Part shown: one piece after another, positions 44,101 through 54,869 of the stretch
Position numbering within the stretch: the stretch's first letter is position 1
How the letters are laid out: the number at the start of each line of letters is the position of its first letter
NCBI GenBank assembly: GCA_026005135.1
Contig: BPKM01000004.1
Span: 62,001 to 126,000 of the forward strand
Length of the DNA: 64,000 bases
Reading direction: 5' to 3'
Source of the DNA: Leptospiraceae bacterium
GTDB lineage: Bacteria; Spirochaetota; Leptospiria; Leptospirales; Leptonemataceae
Notes under the pieces: generated by a model
The model's input: only the letters and a program-made list of their open reading frames with translations
What the model was told of the DNA's origin: nothing
Database searches by the model: none
Program-made: the position numbers and the translations under genes

Positions 44101-47100
44101 TTGTTAGTAAAATATTTTTTGTAATTTCCTGAAATAACTGAGTTGTTAATGGATCATTAAAAACCAATTTACTATTAAAAAATAAATGATGTAATTTGTA
44201 ATATCTAAATTTTTCTTTTATTTGTATAATTTCTTTATATTGTTTTTTTTGCCATAAACATGTTTTATATTTATAAATTAGAGGTTCAATTCTTGAAGGA
44301 TTTTGTATATATATAATATGATTATCTATGAATTCTATAGCTTTTCTATAATAAGAAATAGCCAGATCACACTGATTTAAAATATAATAAATATCTCCAT
44401 AAATTTGATTTATTTCTATTAACTCTGTTGTAAAACCATATTCTAAATATTCTGGATATATATAAGAAATTTCGTTAATTATAGCACTAAAATCATTATT
44501 TTTTGTAAGTTTATAATATTCTATTTTTGCTTTAAAATAATTTAAATTAATCCTATAATATAATCGATTTATATTCTCTTCTTTTTTATAAAGATGAATT
44601 ATTTTATCTAATAGTTGAATACTTGTTAAGAGCTGTTCTTGATTTCGAGTTATAATTCCTCTATAATAAAATATCAAACCTTCTATATGATAAAAATCTC
44701 TTAATTCTAATTCTACCTGTTTTAATAATATTTCTTTATCTCTTTGTTTTAATTCATAATCTGGATTTTCTGTTTTTCTAATGGAAATATATTCCTTTTC
44801 TCGTAAACTATAATATTCTTTTTTAAATTTATTTAATATATCATAAAGCTGGTTTAATTTATTTAAATAAACACTATTATCTATTTTATGATTATATTTT
44901 ATATGATTTTCTATTTCATCAAAAATAACATAAAACATATTTTTAAAATTTATAAAATAATCTTTTGTAAAATTATATTTATAAGATAATTTAGATGCTT
45001 TTTCAAATAAGTTATAAGCAATTTCATATTGGTTCATTTTATAATAGATATTTGCTTCCTGATTTAATAAAGATATATATGCTTCTTTTCCCAATAAAAG
45101 ATCAAGGTCTTTTTGTTCTAATATACTTTTTTTCTTACTAATAATATCAAGTAAATGATCTATATCACCTATATTATCATAAGCATTTTGTAGTATACCA
45201 AGCGAAATCTCATAACTTCGTAAACTGGAAATCTCATGTGGTATTCTACTATCACCTATAACAGTAAAATCTTCTCCAAAATTTAAAAATAATCCTAAAA
45301 ATCTACCCCCTACGGTTTGTGGAATAAAAAGATCATCATTTCTTGATAATCCATATTTCTTAGCTTCTTCTATAGCAATGTTGGCAACTTTAATTGCATT
45401 GATAAAATCAAAATTATAAAAATAATTTAAAGCCATTAAATTATATATATTAAATGATTTAATTGAATTAAGTTGATCTAATTCCTCTAATGCAACATTA
45501 AGATCAATAATGGCAGAACTATAATCATTATTGTAAAACTTTGTTAATGCTAAATAAATTTTAATTGTAATTAAATTTAATTTAAATAATTCAATATCAT
45601 TTTTTATCTTTTCAATATTTTTATTTTGAAATAGATTTAAATTATTTAGTAAATTCGAAGTTTGCTTAAATTGTATTTTTTTTATATTATATTCACTTTG
45701 TTTTTGTTGAAATATTTCACTTAGATATTGATAGGATTTTTCAAATAAATAAATTGCTTCATTATAATTTCCTTCGTAAAAATGAGATTTTGCATAATAA
45801 AAATAAAATAGACTTTTTTGTAAATCATTTGTAAAAATATAAGTATTGTTAGTTATATTATTATAATATTCATTTGCTTTTTTATAATTATATATTCTAA
45901 AATAATTATTTGCTAAATTTAAATAGATTTCTGGAGAAATTGGTAAATTTTCTAATTTTCTTAATGATAATGTATTTTCTAATATGGTTATATTTTTCTC
46001 GAAAAGTTTTTCTGGGAATGTAGTACTATACAAATCTCTATAAAATATTTTATCTGTTAATTTTCTGGGTTTAGTTCTTGTAAAAAAGCGATATAACCTA
46101 TCAATATATCCAGGTGGATTTAATATATTTTGTTCTTTTCTATAATCAATATAAGCATATAAATAACTTAAAAGGAGTGCTGCATCTTCATTGGTTGGTT
46201 CTAATGTTAAAATATATAATAATTGATATTCTGCTTCTTTTAATTCTAATAATATATTTCTTTTTCTTTTAATTAATTCTGCATTAGAAATTGTATATCC
46301 TTTACGAAAAAGAGAATCATAGAATTTTTCTCTTTCCATACTCTTTCGAACTAAGGTATAAGCATGACCATATAAAACAGAATATTCAAAGGTTTCCTGA
46401 GCCATTTTTGATGCAACTTCTCTATAACCATATAATAAATCATTAAAAATAGTACCTGCAAAAGGATCTTTTTCTATTAATAGACTGGTTAATTCTTCTT
46501 TTGTTAGAAATAAAGCTTGTTTTTCCTGCCAATCTAATAAATAATTAAATCGTTCTACTGCTAATTCTACTTTTAATCTATGATAATAAATTGACCATTT
46601 TTGATGATAATCAAGAAAAATTTCTGATTGATGTAAATTAATAAATAAAATATTAATTAAATTTGCATAAGCATAACTCGAAAGATACATTAGTTGATTT
46701 AATTCAAATGCTAATGCTACTGGAATTTGACTTTTATTTTTATAGGCTTCTAAATTTTTACATAAAATTGCATAACGTTGTTCATATTCTGGATAATTAT
46801 AATCATCAATAAGTTTTCCAGCTACAGAATCTGGAGCACAAAATTCATTGATTATATCTTTTTGTAATACACCAATTTCAATCATATTCGATTCAGTTAA
46901 ATTAATACCTTCATTAATATTTTTCTCTATGGTCTGATAAATTAACTGGGCACTTTTTCTATATTTATTTACAAATTCATTGGAAGAATTAATTAAGGAT
47001 TGAATTTCTTCTTCATCAAGTTCAATATTAAATTTTTTATTATAGGTATTTATAAATGCATGTCGTGTAGAAAGTAGTTCTTTTTCCATTCCTAATCGTT

Positions 47101-49009
47101 TGTAAATCTGGATCTTTAATTTTAAAACTTTAAGCTTTAAATATTGATTCTGATTTAAATCCCTAATTTGTTCTAATTCTTTTAAAGATTCTTGTAATTG
47201 ATTTTTAAAATACAGCTTCTCAGCAAATGTATAATCATAATAATTTTTTATAAATAAATTATTAATATTTCTTAACTGATTAATTTTATTTTGATTATAT
47301 TTTTTTAATTCCAACAAAACTAATTGAGAAAATTTAATTATATTATTAATATCCTTTCTAATCTTTTTTATTATAGAATCATCAATTTTAGATAAGGGCT
47401 GTTTTTTTATTTTAAACTGATAATAAAAAATATAATAAGCAATATCGGAATCATACATAGAATTTTCAGATACTTTACTAAAATACTCGATAGCTTTTGG
47501 TGGATTTATATTCCATACAATCTTACCTATCTGATAATAAAAAAAATCCTTTATAGTTTTATCTTCTATTTTTAGATTTAAATATTGTTTCTCTATAGAT
47601 TGGATCTCTAATAAATTAAATTTTTTCTTTTCTCTGATTTCTTTTAGTTTAAAAAATATAGAAAGTAAAGGATTTTCTTTTTTTCGAATTTCATAGAAAT
47701 TTATATAATATTTAAGTCTCTCTGTTTTATTTGTTAATCTTAAATATTTTAATAAATCAAATAACACATAACCTTCAATTAAAGGATAATCCTTATGATG
47801 AAAAAAATATGTAATTACAGATTGCAATGCCAATTCATAATTGGACTGATTTTTATATTGTTGAGATAATTCATATTGTTCAAATGGTGTATTTTTTTTG
47901 GGTATATTTCCTTCTAAGGATGTTAAAAAAATATCTCTTTGTAAATAATTATCTGATATATAAAACAAACTACCATTTAAAAAATTAGAAATATTAAAGT
48001 CATAGATACGAAAATTATCCTGTATGATTTGCGAAACAATATTATCTTCATTATTTATTGCAAGTATAGATGCTTTATCATAAGGATCTATTTTATTATT
48101 ACCATTTGTATCTTTTTCAATATGAATAAAATAAACCAATTTTTTTTCTTCTTTATATTCAGGTTTTAAAGAAATTCCCGAAAGATTTTTATTTAATACT
48201 TTTGGTTCTATAACAGTTAATTGATTATTATTAATATCAAATAATCCTATTTTAGAAGTAAATTGATGATTTTCCATGATGCTAAAACTTAAATAATTTT
48301 CAGAACTTGATAAATAATAAATCTCTTTTTCTAAAATTATTTGTGGTTTCTTATGTGGTTTAAAATCTTTTAATGTTAATTTCCATAAGTTAAATTTATC
48401 AGTACAACGATTTGATATAAAATATATTTCATTTAAATTCTTCGACATAACAGGAAAATCTTCTAAATATTTACCTCGACATTTTTCTTCTTTAGAAAAA
48501 ACCTGTTCTATATAATTTGATATATTTATAGAATAATCCCAGAAATTAATCTGTCTTCTTTTGTTTATATAGAGATCTATAATTTGTCTTGGATTTATAA
48601 TTGTTAAATAAATATCACCGTTAATATCCTGATCATCTGAAACATATAATAATACATATTTATCTTTTGATATTTTTTTTAAAAAAGGTCTATATTGTTT
48701 TGCTGGATGCTCTATTAATTTTATTTTTAAAATTGTATTTAAATCTCTTAACCATAAATCATAATTACCACCTTCGTTAGAAGAATATACCATATATCCA
48801 TCGTCAGTAACACTAAAATCATTTTCTTCAGATGGTTGAACAATGATAGGAAATGGATCTTTTAAATTCTCTCTATAATGTTTTTCTAATAATTTATTAT
48901 AATTAAATTGTGGTATCTTTCGTATGGGAGGTGTATAACACGAAACAATATATACAATAAATAATGTAATAAATATTTTATTTTTTATACCAACCCAATT
49001 TACTATCAT
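41105..49009 (-). CDS. Giant lipoprotein with beta-propeller-like and TPR regions, about 2630 residues
   Basis: A single uninterrupted frame of about 2634 residues, exceptional for this window. It has an N-terminal hydrophobic segment with lipobox IVSC. Then come PD40/TolB-like repeats (DDGYMVYSSNEGGNYDLWLRDL; LNEIYFISNRCTDKFNLWKL) to about residue 380. A very long TPR-rich helical region follows, with classical repeats such as YKANEYYNNI, FYYAKSHFYEGNYNEAIYLFEKSY and LLNQEANIYYKMNQYEIAYNLFEKA. Around residues 1750-1950 and at the C-terminus are mixed alpha/beta stretches that faintly recall CHAT protease domains, without a clear catalytic His-Cys pair. The ATG at 49009 has AGGATGG just upstream. 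It is last in an envelope operon, so an envelope assembly or scaffold role is plausible. Confidence 0.8.
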   Translation of the reverse strand: MIVNWVGIKNKIFITLFIVYIVSCYTPPIRKIPQFNYNKLLEKHYRENLKDPFPIIVQPSEENDFSVTDDGYMVYSSNEGGNYDLWLRDLNTILKIKLIEHPAKQYRPFLKKISKDKYVLLYVSDDQDINGDIYLTIINPRQIIDLYINKRRQINFWDYSINISNYIEQVFSKEEKCRGKYLEDFPVMSKNLNEIYFISNRCTDKFNLWKLTLKDFKPHKKPQIILEKEIYYLSSSENYLSFSIMENHQFTSKIGLFDINNNQLTVIEPKVLNKNLSGISLKPEYKEEKKLVYFIHIEKDTNGNNKIDPYDKASILAINNEDNIVSQIIQDNFRIYDFNISNFLNGSLFYISDNYLQRDIFLTSLEGNIPKKNTPFEQYELSQQYKNQSNYELALQSVITYFFHHKDYPLIEGYVLFDLLKYLRLTNKTERLKYYINFYEIRKKENPLLSIFFKLKEIREKKKFNLLEIQSIEKQYLNLKIEDKTIKDFFYYQIGKIVWNINPPKAIEYFSKVSENSMYDSDIAYYIFYYQFKIKKQPLSKIDDSIIKKIRKDINNIIKFSQLVLLELKKYNQNKINQLRNINNLFIKNYYDYTFAEKLYFKNQLQESLKELEQIRDLNQNQYLKLKVLKLKIQIYKRLGMEKELLSTRHAFINTYNKKFNIELDEEEIQSLINSSNEFVNKYRKSAQLIYQTIEKNINEGINLTESNMIEIGVLQKDIINEFCAPDSVAGKLIDDYNYPEYEQRYAILCKNLEAYKNKSQIPVALAFELNQLMYLSSYAYANLINILFINLHQSEIFLDYHQKWSIYYHRLKVELAVERFNYLLDWQEKQALFLTKEELTSLLIEKDPFAGTIFNDLLYGYREVASKMAQETFEYSVLYGHAYTLVRKSMEREKFYDSLFRKGYTISNAELIKRKRNILLELKEAEYQLLYILTLEPTNEDAALLLSYLYAYIDYRKEQNILNPPGYIDRLYRFFTRTKPRKLTDKIFYRDLYSTTFPEKLFEKNITILENTLSLRKLENLPISPEIYLNLANNYFRIYNYKKANEYYNNITNNTYIFTNDLQKSLFYFYYAKSHFYEGNYNEAIYLFEKSYQYLSEIFQQKQSEYNIKKIQFKQTSNLLNNLNLFQNKNIEKIKNDIELFKLNLITIKIYLALTKFYNNDYSSAIIDLNVALEELDQLNSIKSFNIYNLMALNYFYNFDFINAIKVANIAIEEAKKYGLSRNDDLFIPQTVGGRFLGLFLNFGEDFTVIGDSRIPHEISSLRSYEISLGILQNAYDNIGDIDHLLDIISKKKSILEQKDLDLLLGKEAYISLLNQEANIYYKMNQYEIAYNLFEKASKLSYKYNFTKDYFINFKNMFYVIFDEIENHIKYNHKIDNSVYLNKLNQLYDILNKFKKEYYSLREKEYISIRKTENPDYELKQRDKEILLKQVELELRDFYHIEGLIFYYRGIITRNQEQLLTSIQLLDKIIHLYKKEENINRLYYRINLNYFKAKIEYYKLTKNNDFSAIINEISYIYPEYLEYGFTTELIEINQIYGDIYYILNQCDLAISYYRKAIEFIDNHIIYIQNPSRIEPLIYKYKTCLWQKKQYKEIIQIKEKFRYYKLHHLFFNSKLVFNDPLTTQLFQEITKNILLTKYLKRIFINKRLKKEDTTLIKQQIENLETKIIQYKKELARTLPYIEDYILFKEKEIFNNIGQNQYLYLWYDGNNKCLSIYNYKIKVNEIHTLNDLQNCIINNKDIVLIPDRFIYHTKLKEYYNYLIKNYNIVIRTSIFDNTPVYIDSQEDLKYITNINIFNHSKDTIIKEQDIKELPIFPVNYLLNLSDKGIGIYFKNKPTFSKVVLHKQIEKEIFFKKYIPFLDIKHQTINFKTSFIFDSIMLAYDLFSHLGVATIIDPEGYLWGIAGYNEKQFIDYKKQLAKEYFQEGLKIFKNNPEAALKYFSMSNSYNSDIKTRIYILGALIRIKDPDAIKYQQVLQKEILSQNSKIDLFRYYIIIINSYAYLRDYERLTNFINELNNIYKDSRKLSKLNITMQLLKELSLNNPDYKKIESIIQSESYDTSFTDIIIEELYKHGFYYLSEKLSSKYSEYKEFSIKNKIHQTLLEENTFPLKYLLNDEYKDQEINKWKYIVLKKIDYIIDNLRVKNIQNQKYYKARLQFYQTLKENYNDNNFSIEKFICKDDICSNLTEMEKTILFFFSIEAIPYDTNHFAWENLNILIKNFYKQSCFKGNIYLNKAISKYLEYENYEKAFQLYNQYKSYYNCIWHNEGSNYIEEIAITLFILRALQYKVDDQLILKFGNYNKKLSVLIGDFIKLLSESEKLDDLLVRFHWNYIPEKFHKNIYDILLYRFLKNQDFVKFQNVAFLKDILSKHYKDYNNLIKQKLSLDEEWINIIGFGSKFYKCHLKDNTCEETPFDRRQFEVLLRRFYYEKQYYRKSSIYFEELLDLYSKLFIIRPKTKNYIWINGFSKFAPIKYNENVFFIFNLETFKFIRKPYSYSLKQLYLSNLDLPLEYIDNLKILIRFKNQFAESQDRFYITTGEIKNQYNVYIKLLYKNNISFPLYNKININLELPENSYGISLFSFNPYNALFIINHYFTPENIEIIQRLKKLYKFYSIDTNLYDIYFIKPYVNMFVQ

Positions 49010-49571
49010 AATTCCATCCTGCATCCTGAAATGATTTTAAAATTCTTTTAGAAAAATCTTCTGCTAATTTTTTATCTTTTTTTAATAAATAATAATAAAC
49101 TTTATTTTTATTAAAATTCATAATATCCACCAATTCTATGGCTATCTCTAATTGTCGAAAATTTGTTTCTGTACGATATCTATCAGGTACAATCAGAAAA
49201 TTTCCCTGGGTATCAATACCAATATAATCTCTTATCATATAATATTCTACTGCATCTTTATATAAGCTTAATGTTTCTAAATGTTTTTTTATTTCTGGTT
49301 CTAAACTAATCTGTTCCTGATATACAGATACATAATTAGAAGATATAATTAACCACCCATCTGGATATAATTCTGTTTTTTCTCCTAAGATTTGTTTCTC
49401 AATTGCTGTTTTTTCAGAAGTTAATGTTATTGGTGGAACATCAACAGAAATACAACTTTTATCAAAAATCCAGCTTGTCAAAGGATTCTGTAAAGGATTT
49501 ACAACTTCATTTACAGTTGAACAGGATAAAATCATAAGAAAACTTATAAATATTAATTTATAAAACTTCAT
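48978..49571 (-). CDS. Hypothetical lipoprotein
   Basis: A 197-residue lipoprotein with lipobox ILSC at residues 14-17 (MKFYKLIFISFLMILSCSTV). The mature part contains KTAIEKQILGEKTELYPDGWLIISS, then a helical region with IRDYIGIDTQGNFLIVPDRYR and a C-terminal amphipathic helix. The TAIEKQILGE pattern is reminiscent of the DUF1318-like lipoproteins, but I am not sure. GGAG lies about 8 bases upstream of the ATG, and the previous gene stops 5 bases before. Its 3' end overlaps the start of the giant gene by about 30 bases, so the three are coupled. Confidence 0.7.
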   Translation of the reverse strand: MKFYKLIFISFLMILSCSTVNEVVNPLQNPLTSWIFDKSCISVDVPPITLTSEKTAIEKQILGEKTELYPDGWLIISSNYVSVYQEQISLEPEIKKHLETLSLYKDAVEYYMIRDYIGIDTQGNFLIVPDRYRTETNFRQLEIAIELVDIMNFNKNKVYYYLLKKDKKLAEDFSKRILKSFQDAGWNYDSKLGWYKK

Positions 49572-49576
49572 AATAA

Positions 49577-52500
49577 TTACTCCAATTCCATTTTTATTTC
49601 TTTTTGACTACGTTTTATAAATTCCGCAAGTGGTATTCTTTCCTGCCTTATTTCTTCGTCCATAGGTTGAATTATACGAGATAATGAAAAAAATCCCGGA
49701 CTTTTTACTTTTATATAGGTATAAACAACACCATGATTTAGCTCTAAATCAATTCCTTCTATTCGTAATGTTTCATTAACAACAGCAGCAATAATGGTAG
49801 GTGCAATAATTCGCACTGCAAAACCAGCAAAATCTTTGCTAATCTTATAAATAGAAGATTTAACATTTATATTTCTTATTATATCATCAAAGCTATTAGA
49901 GCGAAAAAAAATATAACCACTAACATCACCTTTAAATACACTTTCTGCTTTAGGAAAAAGTGCATTTAAATCATAATTAATGATATAAAATTTTCCAGCA
50001 ATATTCATATTTTCTGGCTTAAGATCAGATAAGTTAAAATAAAAATTCTTTAATTCTATATTACCATTAGGTCTATTTTTTAAAAAAGAATAAAATTTTA
50101 AATAAGGGATCCATAATATATTTTCCTTATATTGAAGATAACCTTCTATAGCATTATGATCGTTGCTTCCTAAGAAATAAAATCCATTTTGATAATAAGA
50201 GTTATCAAGACTATAATTGGACTTAATAGATTTAATTTTTATATTTGGCTCTGGCAAATGTATATCTTCAAATCCTTGATATGATATAAATGTTTTTTTC
50301 TCCATAGTATGTAAAAAAGGTAAAGATAAATTTAATCCTTCTACTTGATAATATGGGCATAATTCTTTATTTTCTTTTTCGCATTCTAAAATATATTTTA
50401 AATCAAAATGATTAATATCTATTTTACCTTTAATCGTATTTATCTTATAATTTGCTTCTAATAACATTCTTCCACGAAGAAAGATATTATTATAAACTTC
50501 AGAAAGTTGAGGATTTTGATATTGCAAAAATAATTTAATATCTGGTATCCATTTTTCTTTTACTTTATTCATATTTCCTTTTAATTTTACTATTAAAGAA
50601 TTATACCATCCTAAAATAGAAACCTTATTAAAATTTATTGCTGTTTTACCCTGTTCTATATCCACATCAATATTGATAGGTGATGGATGAAGAGAAGGTA
50701 ATAATAAATTTAAATCAGTTTTATAAACATTATTATTAGAAAATGTTAAATTTGCTTTTCCATTTAATTCTATTCCCTTCTCTAATATTTGTTTAACAGA
50801 AATTAATGTTGCTTTTAAATTTACAGGCAATTTTTCTTCTAAGGTTTTATAATTAATTTTTAATTGTGTTAGATCAATATTATAATTTTGACTATTGCCA
50901 AAAGTTAACCATGTTTTACCTTTAATGACTATAAAAGGAATTTGATCGTTAATAGTTTTTGCAGAAAGTTCATAAACGTTTAAATAGATATTAGTCGAAT
51001 TATTTCTTATAATAGTACCATCTGTTTTTAAATATAAATTTTGTTCACGAGAAAAGTAATTATCAACAGTATAAATTGTGCGATTTAAAGAAATATTTCC
51101 AGATAATTGAATATAAGAAAAATCATAATTAGATTGTATATTAACATTACCATTTAATATACCCTGCAAATAAGGATACAAAAAATTACCCAAATGAAAA
51201 TTATTAATATATAAAGAAGTAAAAATATTTTCTTTTATAAAACCATTTAATTTTATTAAAGCTTGATTATAAAATAAGTTTAATTCATTAATTTCTAACT
51301 GTTTTATTAAGACCAAAAGCAAGTTCATTTTTACTATCATTTAATTGATTAGAATCATATAAAAAACTTAATTGTTTGGAAAGATTTAAGTTACCACTAA
51401 TATTTAGCTTTAAATTTTTTATAAAATGATTATTATATCTAAAATAAGGTATTTCTATATTTATATTTGATATTAAATCTGTTAATTTCCCTTTTAAATC
51501 TAAATGTTGAATTTTTATATTACCATCTAATTTTATTTTATAATCAGTTAAAAGGGATAATACTCGCCCAAAAGTCGTTAAAGAAAACAGATCCATTCTA
51601 TCTTGCAGCAATTCTAAATACCAATCTTTAGATTTATCCTGTTCTATGGGATAAAATTTTCCCTTCCAGTATAATAAATACTGCTCTTGATTTTTTAATG
51701 AAATTTCTTTTATATCAAACATTCGTTTTTCTGGAATATAATCAATTTGCCACTGAAATTGAGTTTCTAAATAAACATTATTCTTATTTTTCGTAAATCT
51801 TGTTAAATTTGTTTGAATTATTATTTTAGAAGAAAAATGATCTTTTCGATTTAATCTTAGATAAAGCTATTTTAATAATTGGTTGTCCTGTAACTTCCTG
51901 ATTTTTTTGATAATAAAGCATTAATGGTTTATCTGGATTAATATAAAAAATAAAATCGTCTATTAAATTGATTATTTTATAATCCAATGGTATTTTATGA
52001 AATGTTTTTGTAATAAATCCAGTATATAAAGATAGATCTTTTATTTCTAATTGTTCTTTTAAGATCATCGCATTTTTAGAAATATCTAATTGTTTTATAT
52101 CTTTATAATAAAAATTTAGTTTTTTAATATTAAAATAAAAAAATAATCGAACAGGAACATATAGATTAATAAAATCTTTTATATTCGTTAGTTCTTTTTC
52201 ATTGTCTTTGTCGGGAATTTTTTTCTCTGATGGAATAAGAGACTCAAAATTCCATCTATTATTTATTTTATATAAATATATATTTGGTTCAATTAAAGAT
52301 ATTTCTCGAATACCGATATCACCATTTAAAAATGCTGGTAAAAAGTATTTAATTTTTAATTTTTTTAATTCTAATATAGAAGTCTGGGATATTTTGTCGT
52401 AGATGTGAATATTATCTAATTCTATACCGCGAAATAAACTAATATCTTTACAATCAAAATGAATTTCTATTTCCTTTAAATTATTCTGAATTATTTTCTT

Positions 52501-52605
52501 TATAAGATTATTAACAAAATAAGGAGAAAATATAATGTTATATATCAATATAATGATACTTATTAGAATTAATCCAATTAATGTAAGTTTAATTTTGCCT
52601 TTCAT
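49577..52605 (-). pseudogene. AsmA-like envelope protein, split by two frameshifts
   Basis: Three frames read in order as one large protein of about 1000 residues. Piece one (52605-51826) has a membrane anchor (LTLIGLILISIIILIYNIIF) and AsmA-type start (NLIKKIIQNNLKEIEIHFDCKDISLFRGIELDNIHIYDK). Piece two runs in another frame from about 51858 to 51288; its sequence before the ATG at 51722 is also open and protein-like (DHFSSKIIIQTNLTRF). Piece three (51340-49577) carries repeated beta strands and ends in the AsmA-like C-terminus (LDLELNHGVVYTYIKVKSPGFFSL). Single-base shifts near 51855 and 51310 would unite them. AsmA/TamB-like proteins span the periplasm and move lipids. Two shifts could be errors in the sequence. 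Confidence 0.72.
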
Positions 52606-52639
52606 TTCTTTTCGCTTATTTATGCTTGTAAGGTCTTAC

Positions 52640-53864
52640 TTAATTATAATCATAAAATATTTTGTCAATTTTTTTATTATAAAGAATTAATGTAAACAAA
52701 AAAAGATGCGTAATTAGAGATACAATAAATAAATAGGGATAGCCAAATTTATTTAATATACTACCATAAAGTAAATTTCCTAAGATTGCCCCACCAGAAA
52801 GAGAAAATATAATAAATATACCAAATGCTGTACCATATAAATGTTCGGGAAATTTCTTATGAAAAAAATAAATATTGCCAGCCATATATCCAGTAAAATG
52901 AATCCCATGAAGTATCTGTGTTAATAATATCCAGCTTCCTCCTATATAAAGACTATGAATTGTTAATAAAAAAAATCTTATAGTACCGCTTAATAAAGAA
53001 AGTAAAAATAACATTTTTAAACCATATTTAGTAATAATTCTTTGAGTTAAAGGAAAAAAACGGCATTTCGACAATAACTGCCAAAATCCAGCTTAGATAA
53101 ACATATTTCATTCCTCCTAATTCTCTATAATAAGCACCAAGATAAAAATCTATTATTTGATAAGAAAAATAATATAAAAATGATAAAATAAAAAAAATAC
53201 TAATATTTGATTGTAAGGATAATTTTATGACGAGTTTAAAATAATAAGGACTTTCTGATTTTCTTTTATCTGGTAATACAAAAAGTGCAATAAAAAAAGT
53301 TATTATATGAACCCATGCTCCCAGCTGTCCTCCACGCGAACCTTCTATCGCTAAGGGTATTTCTGATTTTAAAAAAAATAATTCCAATATAAACATAATA
53401 ATTTGCATACAAAAAAATCCAAATGTACCAGCAGCTCGACTAATAGAAAAACCTAAATATTGTAGTTCTTCTAATGCTGCAATTTGTAAAATTTGAATAT
53501 TTGCAGCAAATAAAAATCTAACTATACCAGAGAAAAGAATTGCTCCATAAAAATTCAAATCAGGTTCAAAAAGCATATATTGCGAAGGTATTAATAAAAA
53601 CGAAAATAAATAACCAAAAAACCTTAATCTTTTTGTTTTATCAGACAACCAACCAGATATAAAATATCCAAGAGGATATCCAATTTGACCACTTAAAAAT
53701 ATATATTTTGCATCTGCTCCAAAACGTTGAATCATATGCGGGCTTAAAGAAACAAAATACGCACCTAAACCAAAATAACAAAAAAAATATATTAAAAAAT
53801 AATAGAGGATTTTTTTATTTGAATAAAGATTAAAATTTAATTTTTTGATCCTATTTAAATTCAT
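52640..53864 (-). pseudogene. MFS transporter, first copy, split by a homopolymer frameshift
   Basis: A 12-helix MFS protein resembling the nucleoside/LacY-like branch (LGAYFVSLSPHMIQRFGADAKYIFLSGQIGYPLGYFISGWLSDKTKRL). Frame one covers 53864-53028 and frame two 53074-52640. They meet at a run of seven T in the minus strand (A at 53054-53060). With six T the sequence reads AVIVEMPFFPLTQRIITKYGLKMLFLL, a normal helix join. The second copy of this region has exactly six at the same place, so an added base here (real or error) broke the gene. Divergent from the nitronate monooxygenase gene. Confidence 0.82.
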
Positions 53865-53874
53865 ATTGACATAA

Positions 53875-53893
53875 AAATCAATTTTTTTGATTT
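53875..53893. promoter_or_regulatory. Short dyad in the MFS/nitronate monooxygenase divergent promoter
   Basis: AAATCAA and TTGATTT, a perfect 7-bp inverted repeat with a 5-base T spacer, lies just downstream of a TTGACA box at 53866-53871 and 38 bases before the monooxygenase start. It is placed to control one or both divergent genes. The same site recurs at 56587-56605 in the second unit. Confidence 0.4.
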
Positions 53894-53930
53894 AGATATG
53901 ACCTAAATTTTTTAAAGGGGTAAAAAAACG

Positions 53931-54869
53931 ATGAAAATTCGTACAAAAATTACAGAAATGCTTGGTATTGATTTACCTATAATTGGCGCTCCTATGTTTT
54001 TAGTTTCTTATCCTGATCTTGTTGTTGCTGTTTCGGAAGCAGGTGGAATTGGATGCTTCCCCGCTCTTAATTATAGAACTGTTGATCAATTAAGACAGGG
54101 ATTAGAAGAAATTCGTTCCAGAACAAAAAAACCCATTGGTGTAAATTTGATCTTACATAAAGAACATAATCCTTTTTGGGCGAAACAATTTGAAGTTTGT
54201 TTAGAATATAAAGTTGAATTAATCATTACAAGCTTAGGATCACCAAGAACCATTATAAACGAAGCAAAATCTGTTGGTGCTAAGGTTTTTTGTGATGTTA
54301 CTACATTAAGACATGCTCAAATTGTAGCAAAAGCAGGAGCTGATGCATTAATAGCTGTTTGTCATGGAGCTGGAGGACATGCAGGTACTATATCTCCTTA
54401 CGTATTAATTCCTCAACTTATTGAAGAAACAGGTCTTCCAGTAATTGCAGCTGGAGCGATTAGTACTGGAAAACAAATGGCTGCCTCTTTAGCTCTTGGT
54501 GCAGAAGCAGTTTATGTTGGAACACGTCTTATCGCTACACCAGAAGCACAAGCAAGCGAAGAATATAAACAAATGATTTTAGAATCGACAGCAGAAGATT
54601 TAATCTATACCGCAGAAATCAGTGGGATTCCAGCAAACTGGCTTAAAAAAAGTGTAGAAAGAGCCAAAATAACAAAACCAAGTACCATTGCTGGTAATGC
54701 AAGTGATACTGAAATTGAAAAAGAATATAAACGCTGGAAAGATATATGGTCAGCAGGTCAGGGAATTACCCAGATTAAAGAAATAAAACCAGCAAGAGAA
54801 ATTGTTCAGGGAATGGCAAAAGAATATTTAGAAATAATCGAAAAATTACCACGCGAAGAGAAAAATTAG
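53931..54869 (+). CDS. Nitronate monooxygenase (2-nitropropane dioxygenase family), first copy
   Basis: A 312-residue FMN-dependent enzyme that oxidises alkyl nitronates. Landmarks are IDLPIIGAPMFLVSYPDLVVAVSEAGGIG, LNYRT, VCHGAGGHAGTISPYVLIPQL (active-site His region), VIAAGAISTGKQMAASLALGAEAVYVGTRLIATPEA (FMN phosphate binding). Related enoyl reductases (FabK) share the fold and are the main alternative. An AAAGGGG site precedes the ATG. A twin with identical protein sequence lies at 56643. Confidence 0.9.
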   Translation: MKIRTKITEMLGIDLPIIGAPMFLVSYPDLVVAVSEAGGIGCFPALNYRTVDQLRQGLEEIRSRTKKPIGVNLILHKEHNPFWAKQFEVCLEYKVELIITSLGSPRTIINEAKSVGAKVFCDVTTLRHAQIVAKAGADALIAVCHGAGGHAGTISPYVLIPQLIEETGLPVIAAGAISTGKQMAASLALGAEAVYVGTRLIATPEAQASEEYKQMILESTAEDLIYTAEISGIPANWLKKSVERAKITKPSTIAGNASDTEIEKEYKRWKDIWSAGQGITQIKEIKPAREIVQGMAKEYLEIIEKLPREEKN

